DNA of 29,378 nt from JBMZCV01 sp049613665 (GTDB lineage: Bacteria; Bacteroidota; Bacteroidia; Chitinophagales; UBA2359): assembly GCA_049613665.1 (NCBI GenBank), contig JBMZCV010000052.1:1-29378 (forward strand), written 5' to 3'. Positions 22,022-29,371 of this stretch are shown one piece after another; position 1 is the stretch's first letter; the number at the start of each line of letters is the position of its first letter. A model generated the notes under the pieces. The model saw only the letters and a program-made list of their open reading frames with translations, was not told the origin of the DNA and did not search any database. The translations under genes and the position numbers were made by a program.

Positions 22022-22948
22022 TTATTCTAGTTTAAATTTGATAGGAAGTGTAAAACTTACTTTTACAGGTTTTCCTCTTTGCTTTCCTGCCGTCCATTTA
22101 GGCATCATTTTTACTACACGCAAAGCTTCGGCATCGCAACCTGCACCTCCACCTGGAAGTCCACGTCTTACCTGTGCATTTGTGATAGTACCATCTTCAT
22201 TTACTACAAAGCTGACAAACACTGTTCCTTCAATGCCGTTTTCTCTGGCCATTGGAGGATATTTGACATTTTTACCAATAAATTTAAACATTTCGCCTTG
22301 TCCGCCCTTAAATTCAGGCATTTGCTCAACGATAGTAAAAATCTCTGGCTCTTCGGGTTCTTCCTCTTCTACCACTTCTTCTATAATTTCCTCTTCGCCT
22401 TCGTCTTCTATTTCCTCAATGATAACATCAGGAATTTCGACTTCGGTATCTTCTTCCGCTTCAATATCAATTATTTCGGGTTCATCCTCAATAATTTCTT
22501 CATCTTCCACGATTTCCAATTTTGGTGGTGGCGGAGGCGGTGGTGGTGGTGGTGGCTTTTGAATACTCTGTGGTGGTAACTGTTCAATTTCGTCTAGTAT
22601 CATAACTTCACCTAAGTCCATTGGTGGTTCTACTTCTTCTTGCCACATAAAAGAGGCCATAGAAAAACCCATAGAAATAATCAGACCTGTTAGTAAGAAA
22701 GGCATACTAAATTTCTGAATATCTACTTCTGGATATTTGGTGAGATAACGTTTGCTCTTGTTAGCCTCGTTTGCAGCCATTACTGTGTCTGCCGAACGAA
22801 CACCGAACAGCAGGAAGTATAAACCATAAGCTAACAAGATGCCGCCAAACAATACTAGCAACATTGTTAAATTGTACATCGCCCCTAACAATGCTAGCGT
22901 TAGGGCTAACAAAAAGAAGGCGATATTTCCCAAGTTAATATTGCTCAT
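22022..22948 (-). CDS. TonB-family energy transducer with acidic linker
   Basis: The 308-residue protein has three predicted membrane helices (about 8-24, 27-49 and 82-102), an uninterrupted run of eleven prolines (132-142), a linker in which more than half the residues are Asp or Glu (about 144-202), and a TonB C-terminal domain (212-308) with YPPMARENGIEGTVFVSF and the final beta strand 'VSFTLPIKFKL'. TonB couples the proton motive force through ExbB/ExbD to outer-membrane receptors such as SusC-type transporters. Two additional N-terminal helices and an acidic rather than Pro-Lys linker differ from the classical enterobacterial form. The start overlaps the stop of the VanZ-like gene (ATGA), so the two are translationally coupled. 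No exbB/exbD lies nearby. Confidence 0.92.
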   Translation of the reverse strand: MSNINLGNIAFFLLALTLALLGAMYNLTMLLVLFGGILLAYGLYFLLFGVRSADTVMAANEANKSKRYLTKYPEVDIQKFSMPFLLTGLIISMGFSMASFMWQEEVEPPMDLGEVMILDEIEQLPPQSIQKPPPPPPPPPPPKLEIVEDEEIIEDEPEIIDIEAEEDTEVEIPDVIIEEIEDEGEEEIIEEVVEEEEPEEPEIFTIVEQMPEFKGGQGEMFKFIGKNVKYPPMARENGIEGTVFVSFVVNEDGTITNAQVRRGLPGGGAGCDAEALRVVKMMPKWTAGKQRGKPVKVSFTLPIKFKLE

Positions 22949-23322
22949 ATTTTCTTTAGTTTTTGGGGTGAAAAAAAGAAATGAAATATAAATAAGGCCG
23001 TAAAACTCCCTATTATGTTAGCGAAAATGTCGCTAATTTCAAAAAATCTTGTTGTTATAAATAGTTTTTGTATTATTTCTATCAAAAAACCATACAAAAA
23101 TGAAATGCTAATTGCTATGATAATGCTATTTTTGTAATGGTATAATCTACTTTGACTATCCAATAATAGCAAAATGATAATGATAAAGTGGCAGAATGCG
23201 TGTACGAGTTTGTCAATGTGAGGTATATCTAGGAATGATATTTTGGAGACGTTTCCGCTAGGTAAAATAGATAATACAAACATTGCTGACATCCAAATGA
23301 CAACTAATAAGCGATATGGCAT
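22945..23322 (-). CDS. VanZ-like family membrane protein
   Basis: From the ATG at 23322 the protein has 125 residues and four membrane helices. It shows the VanZ-like signature: 'DKLVHAFCHF' after the first loop, 'YGFLIEIIQKLF', then an Arg-containing 'TTRFFEISDIFANIIG'. VanZ proteins are linked to teicoplanin resistance in Gram-positives; in Bacteroidota they are common small membrane proteins of unknown role, often next to tonB or gcvH. A GTG four codons upstream (23334) is an alternative start. The gene overlaps tonB by 4 bp. No gcvH precedes it here. Confidence 0.85.
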   Translation of the reverse strand: MPYRLLVVIWMSAMFVLSILPSGNVSKISFLDIPHIDKLVHAFCHFIIIILLLLDSQSRLYHYKNSIIIAISISFLYGFLIEIIQKLFITTRFFEISDIFANIIGSFTALFIFHFFFSPQKLKKI

Positions 23323-23334
23323 TATTTCTGGCAC

Positions 23335-23795
23335 TTTTAATAAACAAAGCCCAAAATACTGTTTTAAGAGCAGAGTACAAAATATTGAGCTTAGTTTTTT
23401 CTATCTTTTTTTGAATAATGCGTTTTGTATCATTTTGTTGTTTTTGAATGAAAAAACTGTTTTTTTGAATGAAATGCTTGATGGTTTTGGATGAAGCAAT
23501 TTGATAAATTATGGAAGCTTTGTTTTCGATAATGTTTACAAAATTTTAGATGAGCGATAATAGGTAAATAGGTGGTAGGCATTTTCAAAATGCCTGCCAC
23601 CACATATATTTCAAAACAATAACATTTAACTTTTAATCTATCCTGACGGCTATGGTAATAATGACAACAAGGGCGTATAAACCACTACTAATGAAATTTT
23701 AGAAAAAATAAAACAAGCCTCCAAATAAACAAAAATAGCATTTTCGCTGTTTCATAAACACTTAATATATTATCATAAACATAAATTTAAGTCTT
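23335..23795. other. Gene-free interval with hairpins and a possible gene remnant
   Basis: Lies between the divergent vanZ-tonB unit and a small lipoprotein gene. It holds a 31-bp hairpin (23571-23601), a short frame with a single internal stop (23630-23728) that reads like a decayed C-terminus (PDGYGNNDNKGV, stop, TTNEILEKIKQASK), and a leader segment complementary to the lipoprotein start codon (23731-23757). Confidence 0.45.
23571..23601. other. 15-bp stem hairpin in intergenic DNA
   Basis: GGTGGTAGGCATTTT and AAAATGCCTGCCACC pair around a single-base loop with only one wobble. No T-run follows on either strand, so it is not a standard terminator; a protein-binding palindrome or repeat remnant is possible. 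Confidence 0.6.
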
Positions 23796-23812
23796 ATGAA
23801 ACAGCTATTTTT
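23731..23812 (+). promoter_or_regulatory. Leader that can pair with the lipoprotein start codon
   Basis: GCTGTTTCATAA (23746-23757) is the exact reverse complement of TTATGAAACAGC (23794-23805), which contains the ATG at 23796. AAAAATAGC (23731-23739) in addition matches GCTATTTTT (23804-23812). The mRNA could fold so that the start codon is buried in a 12-bp stem extended by a further A/U helix. Confidence 0.5.
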
Positions 23813-24143
23813 TTGTGCCATCTTATTATGCAGTCTTCAAGCTTGCAGTACGCTTAGTTCTACCACTTACATCGACCCACAAAAATCTTTTGTGCTTGGC
23901 GAAAATGAACATAGCGGCTATACTGCTAGTGTAAAAAACGTAGGCAATACCGACATTGAAGTGGTGCAACTCAACGATAAAGGCATTGCAACTTCGCTAG
24001 GTATTTTGAAAAATGCAGAAAAACAAAGCTATTCCGTAGTGAAAGATGCTACCATAAAATTTGAGAATAAAGGCGAAGAACAAGGCATTATCAAGATTTT
24101 TGCGAAAGGAGATACTAATTTGAGCATGGGCTATACAGAGTAA
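23796..24143 (+). CDS. Small periplasmic-type lipoprotein, unknown function
   Basis: The 115-residue protein has a lipoprotein signal with lipobox LQAC, giving lipidated Cys17. The following residues (STLSST) are polar and uncharged, not acidic, so retention on the periplasmic face is more likely than surface export. The mature ~98 residues look like a single all-beta domain ('YTASVKNVGNTDIEVVQL', 'YSVVKDATIKFENKG') of unknown family. A strong terminator follows 28 bp after the stop, so it is a single-gene unit. Its start codon lies in a potential long-range hairpin. Confidence 0.72.
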   Translation: MKQLFFCAILLCSLQACSTLSSTTYIDPQKSFVLGENEHSGYTASVKNVGNTDIEVVQLNDKGIATSLGILKNAEKQSYSVVKDATIKFENKGEEQGIIKIFAKGDTNLSMGYTE

Positions 24144-24170
24144 TCTATATTTTTTTTGCTACTTATATCA

Positions 24171-24209
24171 AAAACGACATGTTTTTCCCTGAAAGACATG
24201 TCGTTTTTT
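24171..24209 (+). terminator. Rho-independent terminator after the small lipoprotein
   Basis: AAAACGACATGT (24171-24182) pairs with ACATGTCGTTTT (24196-24207), followed by T's. Twelve-base-pair stem with a 13-nt loop. Confidence 0.85.
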
Positions 24210-24344
24210 AGTTTCATACATTCAAAAAAGGAAAAAATGAATTTTTTTTCAAAAGTCAAAACAGAAAAGATGTATCTTTAAGAGATTTTATATATCTTAT
24301 CAATATAGACTTTTTTTAACTCCTATTAAAACATACTAAAAAGA

Positions 24345-26015
24345 ATGAAAAACTTATCTCAAATATTCCCAAACTTATTGTACAGCCTTGTTGCTATGTG
24401 CTTAGTGTTTGCGAGTTGCGAAAAACCTGTTGAACCAGATACTGATGACCCTGTGGAGGGCGAAGTGTATCAAACAGGCTGGTTGAGCGATGACGAAAAT
24501 ATTGACGAAATACCGTCAGACATCAATCTAGGGCAATTTTCTAATTCTACGCTGCCTTCTTCGGTAGATTTGACGAGCAAGTTTCCTCCTATCGGCGACC
24601 AAGGTGCTTATGGCACTTGTGTTACCTGGACAATAGGCTACAACCTCAAAACCGCTCTCGAAGGCATGGACAAAGGACTTACGCCTAGTCAGTTGGCACA
24701 AAGCAGCAACCAATTTAGTCCAAAAGACTTATATATTTCCATTCCTTCGCACCAAAAAGCCGACTGCGATGGTACGATATTTGAATTTGCTTTCGACCAA
24801 ATGATTGCTCGTGGTATTGCTTCAATGGCTACCGTGCCTTATTCCAATTTAGGAACATGCAACGCTGGCACACAGTCATCGTGGGATAATGATGCGAGCA
24901 GCAACAAAATTCAGAGTTATCGCCGTGTTGATGTCAATATTCAAACTATCAAATCTTATTTGGCACAAAACCGCCCTGTGGCTATTGGTGCCGAACTTGC
25001 CGATAATTTTATGACATGGAATACTGACGACATTATGAGTTCGCATAGTTCATTTGCCAATGTCGGACAACATGCCAGACACGCTTTTGTTTTGGTAGGC
25101 TACGATGACAACAAAGGGCCAAATGGTGCATTTTTAGGCATCAATTCGTGGGGCGATACTTGGGGCAATAGTGGCAAAATATGGATAGATTACAACTTTT
25201 GCGTCAGTGACCTTATTTTTGATGGCAATGCTTTTGTGGCCAGCAATCAGCCAGCCGACTTCGACCCAGAAAACAATACTACGCCTGTTGTTACAGGAAA
25301 TCCAGACCTTGTGCCATGGAACATTTCAGACGATTTGCACCCAGATGCAGTTGTGGGCAATGAGCGTGTTGTTTATTACAATGTTTATAATATAGGCGAC
25401 CAAACAGCGAGTGCCAGCAAAAAATGGAATATTTCTTATATGTATTACAATGCTTTTGATGCTACCGACTTTGGCTTCATTTTATATGATTATTACACCA
25501 ACGAGTTTGGCAGCTATGGCGAAAATGGCCCTTTAGAAACAGGCTACGGTATTTCGGGCAATTGGTGGAATCATATTGATGTAGAAAGTGGTAGCAGCGT
25601 AGGAGCGGCTTTTGGAGTAGATAATATTCCTTGGTCTTATACGATGCCAAATGTCACAGGTTATTATTATTTGGTTATGATTGCCGATGCGTTTGAAGAT
25701 ATGGCAGAAGCTAATGAAGCTAACAATATGTTTTTCTTGACAGATGCTTTTGGCTTTCCTCCTTATTTTGAAAATGGTGTGATTAGCGGTTTTGGAAAAA
25801 ATGGCAAAATGACGCTCAAAAAAGTGCCTACCGAAGCTGCTCCTAGCCGAAATGCACGGTCGCAATCGCCAACAGCACGAAACACCGATAATGTGAATGC
25901 TTATACACCACAAGAAATTCAAGGTATGCTAAGACATCAGCGTGAAACAGGCAAAATTCACGAAAAATTGCAAGAGTTTCAAGTTAGTCAGCAGCAAGGA
26001 AAACAAATTGACTAA
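24345..26015 (+). CDS. Papain-like (C1 family) cysteine peptidase lipoprotein with CARDB-like domain
   Basis: The 556-residue protein has a lipoprotein signal (lipobox FASC, Cys25) followed by an acidic stretch, suggesting surface exposure. Residues ~62-305 are a papain-fold peptidase with Gln86 in IGDQGAYGTC, catalytic Cys92, His246 in RHAFVLVGYDD and Asn267 in GINSWGDTWG. All four functional residues are present. There is no obvious inhibitory propeptide beyond about 40 residues. Residues ~320-470 form a beta-sandwich of CARDB type ('PDLVPWNISDD' to 'FEDMAEANEANNMFFLTD'). The C-terminal 70 residues are polar and Gln-rich with a short helical segment ('TPQEIQGMLRHQRETGKIHE'). The protein is probably a surface peptidase; its substrate is unknown. 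A strong terminator follows. Confidence 0.9.
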   Translation: MKNLSQIFPNLLYSLVAMCLVFASCEKPVEPDTDDPVEGEVYQTGWLSDDENIDEIPSDINLGQFSNSTLPSSVDLTSKFPPIGDQGAYGTCVTWTIGYNLKTALEGMDKGLTPSQLAQSSNQFSPKDLYISIPSHQKADCDGTIFEFAFDQMIARGIASMATVPYSNLGTCNAGTQSSWDNDASSNKIQSYRRVDVNIQTIKSYLAQNRPVAIGAELADNFMTWNTDDIMSSHSSFANVGQHARHAFVLVGYDDNKGPNGAFLGINSWGDTWGNSGKIWIDYNFCVSDLIFDGNAFVASNQPADFDPENNTTPVVTGNPDLVPWNISDDLHPDAVVGNERVVYYNVYNIGDQTASASKKWNISYMYYNAFDATDFGFILYDYYTNEFGSYGENGPLETGYGISGNWWNHIDVESGSSVGAAFGVDNIPWSYTMPNVTGYYYLVMIADAFEDMAEANEANNMFFLTDAFGFPPYFENGVISGFGKNGKMTLKKVPTEAAPSRNARSQSPTARNTDNVNAYTPQEIQGMLRHQRETGKIHEKLQEFQVSQQQGKQID

Positions 26016-26074
26016 AAAAATGTTGTAGCGAATAAACAATTGTTTTTTCATTTACAAAACATATCATTCTAAAA

Positions 26075-26123
26075 AAAAATAGGCTTTGCGAAAAATTTAA
26101 TTATTTTCGCAAAGCCTATTTTT
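26075..26123 (+). terminator. Strong rho-independent terminator after the peptidase gene
   Basis: AAAAATAGGCTTTGCGAAAA (26075-26094) pairs perfectly with its reverse complement at 26104-26123 around a 9-nt loop. A-run on the left and T-run on the right make it potentially bidirectional. Confidence 0.92.
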
Positions 26124-26207
26124 GTGTTTATGCTTTATCTTGGAAACATTCCAAAACGTCAAAAAAGGCTACTTTGATATATTTTTCACTAAAAAAACAT
26201 ATATACT

Positions 26208-27452
26208 TTGCTCAATATCTTAAAACCTTATCGAAAGTTAGAAAGCCATATTGTCTATGTCATAGCAACAGCCTTTTGCCTTCAATTCATCAATTCTATT
26301 TTCTTCTTAGCACTCAATATTTACATGACCAAATGCGGCTATCCAGATTACGAAATTGCAAACTTTGTGTCTTATCGCTTTTTGGCAGTCGTACTGTTTG
26401 CTGTTCCTTTTGGCTTATTTATCAAAGGCAAACGCCTTCGGCCAATATACTTACTTGCTTCTATGAGCTTGCCTATTTTATCGCTCATTATTATCGAAAG
26501 CGTAGAACGACATATAGATTGGCTCTTGCAAATATCTTTAGTTTTATGGGGAGTGTCGTTTAGTGGCGTTTTTATTTCTACTTTGCCCTACATCTTGCGA
26601 AATGCCAACAAAGATACACACACCGAAGCCATTTCGCTCAATGCTGCTTCGTGGAGTACGGCTCTAATTGTGGTGGGTTTTGGCGTATATATTTTGTCGA
26701 GCCTAGCACCAGATTTTTTTGTCGATAAACGGCTCTTACAATTTTTCTCTTGCTGTGGCTTTCTAAGCCTATTTTTTGCTTTGAAAATGAGAAAAGACGA
26801 AAATATTATAGTAAAAACTGCTGAAAACAAAACTGACTTTTACAAATACGATTGGTGGCTTATTTTTCGTGCAGCCTTTCCTGTGTTTATGATAGCACTC
26901 GGTGCAGGTTTGATTATTCCGTTTATGAACCTGTTTTTCTATCATATTTTTGATATGGACATAGAGTCATTTGCTGTTTTGGGTTCTACAACCAGCATTT
27001 TAGTCGCTTTAGGAGCATTGTTAGTACCAAAAATCAAAGAAAGATTTGGCTACGAAGCCATTACGCCCACACAATTGGCGGCTGTTTTGATGCTTTTTTT
27101 GCTAGGCACAACCGACTTTATTAGCCATCATTGGTTTGCAGTATATCTCGCCATTTTTTGCTACATTATGCGACAGCCACTCATGAACCTCGCCAATCCG
27201 CTCACTTCGCAAATGACGATGTATTATGTAGGCAAAAAAAATCAAGAAATTATGAGTGCTATTATGTCGTCGATTTGGTCGGGTAGTTGGTTTTTTAGCT
27301 CACAAATTTTTCGACTTTTGCGAGAGCATTTCGATTTGCGATATGGCTACATTTGCTACATTACGGCAAGCCTTTATTTGCTCGGCGTAGTCTTATATTT
27401 TTTCTTGATAAAAGATTTTCGTAGAAAAGAAAAAGCTGGTTTGATAGTTTAG
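26208..27452 (+). CDS. MFS-like transporter
   Basis: The 414-residue protein has about twelve membrane helices in two halves, with a polar central loop (about residues 195-220) and a basic 'KGKRLRPIY' loop after the second helix, as in the major facilitator superfamily. The substrate cannot be inferred. No ATG is available near the N-terminus: the frame is open only from 26193 and the best start is TTG at 26208; the first in-frame ATG lies inside the first helix at about residue 40. The TTG coincides with an ATACTTTG box similar to a -7 element. Either a rare TTG start is used, or a small upstream sequence change hides the true start. The gene follows a terminator and precedes a large repeat element. 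Confidence 0.82.
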   Translation: MLNILKPYRKLESHIVYVIATAFCLQFINSIFFLALNIYMTKCGYPDYEIANFVSYRFLAVVLFAVPFGLFIKGKRLRPIYLLASMSLPILSLIIIESVERHIDWLLQISLVLWGVSFSGVFISTLPYILRNANKDTHTEAISLNAASWSTALIVVGFGVYILSSLAPDFFVDKRLLQFFSCCGFLSLFFALKMRKDENIIVKTAENKTDFYKYDWWLIFRAAFPVFMIALGAGLIIPFMNLFFYHIFDMDIESFAVLGSTTSILVALGALLVPKIKERFGYEAITPTQLAAVLMLFLLGTTDFISHHWFAVYLAIFCYIMRQPLMNLANPLTSQMTMYYVGKKNQEIMSAIMSSIWSGSWFFSSQIFRLLREHFDLRYGYICYITASLYLLGVVLYFFLIKDFRRKEKAGLIV

Positions 27453-27466
27453 GAACGTGAAAATAA

Positions 27467-27683
27467 TAAGTGTTACATTTTGTAACTTAACAATTAATTG
27501 CTATAAAACGACTAAACAGGTACGAGTTTTCAACTTGTACCACATCAAAATGGTAGTTTTTAACTACCAAACACCTTTAAATTGGAAAAAGTAGGTAGCT
27601 AAAAGCTACCTGTTTGGTTTAGCACGAGTTAAAAACTCATGCTGGTATATATTTGTTACGGACAAACTCAAATGTAACACTTA
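27467..27683. repeat. Element D: 217-bp multi-hairpin repeat with 14-bp perfect terminal repeats
   Basis: Terminal repeats TAAGTGTTACATTT (27467-27480) and AAATGTAACACTTA (27670-27683) are perfect inverted copies. Between them lie: GTTACA/TGTAAC (27472-27486), GGTACGAGTT/AACTTGTACC (27519-27541), TGGTAGTT/AACTACCA (27551-27569), AGGTAGCT/AGCTACCT (27593-27611) and AGCACGAGTT/AACTCATGCT (27621-27643), each with a 3-nt loop. GTAG tetranucleotides next to hairpins resemble REP sequences mobilised by RAYT transposases, but none is encoded here. A partial relative lies at about 7994-8036. Confidence 0.8.
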
Positions 27684-27830
27684 CTCTTTTTCTATTCCTT
27701 AAAATATTCTTGTGAAAAAAGCGATTATTCATTGTCATAAAAAAACATTTTTCAATACCATAAAGAGCAAAATGGTTCACTTTTGCCATATAAAAAATGT
27801 CTAAAAATATTTTTTTTCTAAAAAAAAGCT

Positions 27831-27838
27831 TACCTTTG
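27831..27838 (+). promoter_or_regulatory. -7 box TACCTTTG of the ribosomal-protein operon
   Basis: TACCTTTG followed by CCC fits the TAnnTTTG consensus with the usual CCC-type continuation. A -33 TTG is not visible (a T-run is there instead). Transcription from ~27845 would give a leader of about 325 nt before rpsF. Confidence 0.55.
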
Positions 27839-27952
27839 CCCTCACTTTGAATTTTAACAAAAAAAGAAACTATTTACGTTGTGACAATTTTGGTTAAGAA
27901 ATGTCTATTTTCATTTATAGTTCAATTTTTAGCCTCAAAAACCCACACTTAG

Positions 27953-28105
27953 TAATGGCAAAAAAATAAGTTTCCGATTTGAGGCAGAGATTTTTTGAGC
28001 TACAAGGCGAAAAACACAGTCATAGCCATAGCTACGGCGAGGCTTTTCAACGAAGTAGGTCAGAAAATGTCAATCGCAAATAAAGAAGTTATTTTTTGAA
28101 CGTTA
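27953..28105. repeat. Element C: 153-bp fold-back in the rpsF leader
   Basis: The ends are inverted copies over about 51 bp with roughly 70% identity: TAATGGCAAAAAAATAAG... ending CTAC at 28000-28003, and its mirror starting GTAG at 28055-28058 and ending at 28105. The symmetry is exact in spacing, so the whole segment can fold as one long hairpin with an apical part containing GCCATAGCTACGGC. It looks like a miniature inverted-repeat element. Sitting between the promoter box and rpsF, it would be transcribed as leader RNA. Confidence 0.65.
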
Positions 28106-28168
28106 TTTAAACAGTTTAATATTTCAAAAGAAATTCAAATATATTTTAACATAGATTAATATTAATTA

Positions 28169-28537
28169 ATGCAACAGTCATACGAAAACGTACTTGTCTT
28201 TACGCCTGTTCTTACAGAAGAGGAAGTAAAGCATGTGGTAGGCGATTACCAAAAGCTGTTAAAATCTCATGGAGCTGACATCGTGCATGAAGACTTCTGG
28301 GGATTGAAACAACTTGCTTACCCAATTAGAAAAAAAACCACAGGGTTTTATCTGGTAACAGAGTTTAAGGCCGATTCGTCTAGCATCGCTAAACTAGAAC
28401 TTCAGTATAAACGAGATGAGCGTGTTTTACGCTTTTTGACGACTAAACTAGACAAATACTCTTTGGAGTATAATGAGAAAAAACGTTTAGGACTTATAGG
28501 ACGTAACAAAAAAACACAAAACGATAAAACAGCATAA
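28169..28537 (+). CDS. rpsF: 30S ribosomal protein S6
   Basis: The 122-residue protein matches bacterial S6: 'YENVLVFTPVLTEEEV' at the N-terminus, 'EDFWGLKQLAYPIRKKTTG' in the middle, and 'DERVLRFLTTKLDKY' before a basic tail. S6 binds the platform of the small subunit together with S18. Here rpsF is directly followed by rpsR (3 bp) and rplI, the conserved Bacteroidota order, without the ssb gene that often lies between rpsF and rpsR elsewhere. The ATG at 28169 is preceded by an A/T-rich stretch without Shine-Dalgarno. Autoregulation by the S6:S18 complex on the rpsF leader is known in several phyla; I could not identify that motif here. Confidence 0.97.
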   Translation: MQQSYENVLVFTPVLTEEEVKHVVGDYQKLLKSHGADIVHEDFWGLKQLAYPIRKKTTGFYLVTEFKADSSSIAKLELQYKRDERVLRFLTTKLDKYSLEYNEKKRLGLIGRNKKTQNDKTA

Positions 28538-28540
28538 ATC

Positions 28541-28843
28541 ATGGCAGGAAAAGCAAGAAATTCAAGAAATACGCGCATGAGTGCCAACAAGGAAGTTCGT
28601 TTTCTAACATCTCCTAAAATTGGTTTGCAGCGTAAAAAATATTGTAGATTTAAGAAAAGCGGTATTCGTTATATTGATTATAAAGATCCAGATTTCTTAA
28701 TGAAATTTTTGAATGAACAAGGTAAAATTTTACCTCGTAGAATCACGGGCAACTCGTTGAAGTTTCAGCGTCGTGTTGCACAAGCTATCAAACGAGCAAG
28801 ACATATCGCTTTGCTTCCTTATGTAACAGACCTTTTAAAATAG
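28541..28843 (+). CDS. rpsR: 30S ribosomal protein S18
   Basis: The 100-residue protein carries the S18 core: 'RKKYCRFKKSGIRYIDYKD', 'GKILPRRITGNSLKFQRRV' and 'AIKRARHIALLPYV'. A ~20-residue basic N-terminal extension ('KARNSRNTRMSANKEVRFL') precedes the core. S18 forms a heterodimer with S6 on the small subunit. The gene starts 3 bp after rpsF and ends 9 bp before rplI, so the three are cotranscribed. The second cysteine-type zinc motif seen in some S18 paralogues is absent (one Cys only). Confidence 0.97.
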   Translation: MAGKARNSRNTRMSANKEVRFLTSPKIGLQRKKYCRFKKSGIRYIDYKDPDFLMKFLNEQGKILPRRITGNSLKFQRRVAQAIKRARHIALLPYVTDLLK

Positions 28844-28852
28844 AATATCATT

Positions 28853-29305
28853 ATGCAGATGCAAGTCATACTTTTACAAGATATGGATCGCTTAGGAGAG
28901 CAATTTCAAACCGTTACAGTAAAAGGCGGTTATGGTAGAAATTTCCTTATTCCTAAAAAAATGGCTGTTGTAGCAAACAGAGCAAACAAAGCTATTTATA
29001 CAGAACGTCTCAAACAGATTAACGCTAAAGAAAATCGTTTGGTACAAGAAATCGAAACATTAGTAGAACGCTTAAAATTTGCTCCTATCAAGGTAGGTGC
29101 GAAAGTGGGTACGACCGACAAAATTTTTGGTAGTGTTACGAATGTACAGTTAGCCGATGCTATCAAAAAGCAAACAGGTATTGAAATTGATAGACGAAAA
29201 ATTACTATTCCTGATGAAGTAAAAACATTGGGTACTTATTCAGCTCGTGTACGTTTCAGAGAAGATCTGAAGTACGAAATCGAATTTGAAGTGATAGCTG
29301 AGTAA
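28853..29305 (+). CDS. rplI: 50S ribosomal protein L9
   Basis: The 150-residue protein has the L9 N-domain ('VILLQDMDRLGEQFQTVTVK', then 'GGYGRNFLIPKKMAVVA'), the long connecting helix (about 45-75) and the C-domain ('IFGSVTNVQLADAIKKQTG', 'IDRRKITIPDEVKTLGTY'). L9 binds domain V of 23S rRNA near the L1 stalk. Two starts are possible: ATG at 28853 (MQMQVILL) and ATG at 28859 (MQVILL); the latter agrees better with the usual MKVILL beginning of L9. It is the last gene of the operon and is followed by a terminator. Confidence 0.97.
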   Translation: MQMQVILLQDMDRLGEQFQTVTVKGGYGRNFLIPKKMAVVANRANKAIYTERLKQINAKENRLVQEIETLVERLKFAPIKVGAKVGTTDKIFGSVTNVQLADAIKKQTGIEIDRRKITIPDEVKTLGTYSARVRFREDLKYEIEFEVIAE

Positions 29306-29335
29306 AAAAACAACTTTTTGCATTATCATTTTTTT

Positions 29336-29371
29336 CCCCTAATAATCCCACAGGAATGTTAGGGGTTTTTT
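29336..29371 (+). terminator. Rho-independent terminator after rplI
   Basis: CCCCTAA (29336-29342) pairs with TTAGGGG (29359-29365), followed by six T's. It closes the rpsF-rpsR-rplI operon just before the window ends. Confidence 0.85.

Noticed and set aside
22038..22579. Long plus-strand open frames opposite tonB, Ser/Gly-rich or Phe-rich
   Set aside because: They mirror the low-complexity Glu/Asp and Pro codons of tonB on the other strand and have no domain or start signal; tonB has a clear conserved C-terminal domain.
23243..23494. Plus-strand 83-codon frame
   Set aside because: It overlaps the VanZ-like gene antisense, has no domain and no initiation signal.
27900..28168. Known S6:S18-binding leader motif
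   Set aside because: I could not identify the characteristic hairpin with a CCG bulge with confidence; the region is better explained by the fold-back element.
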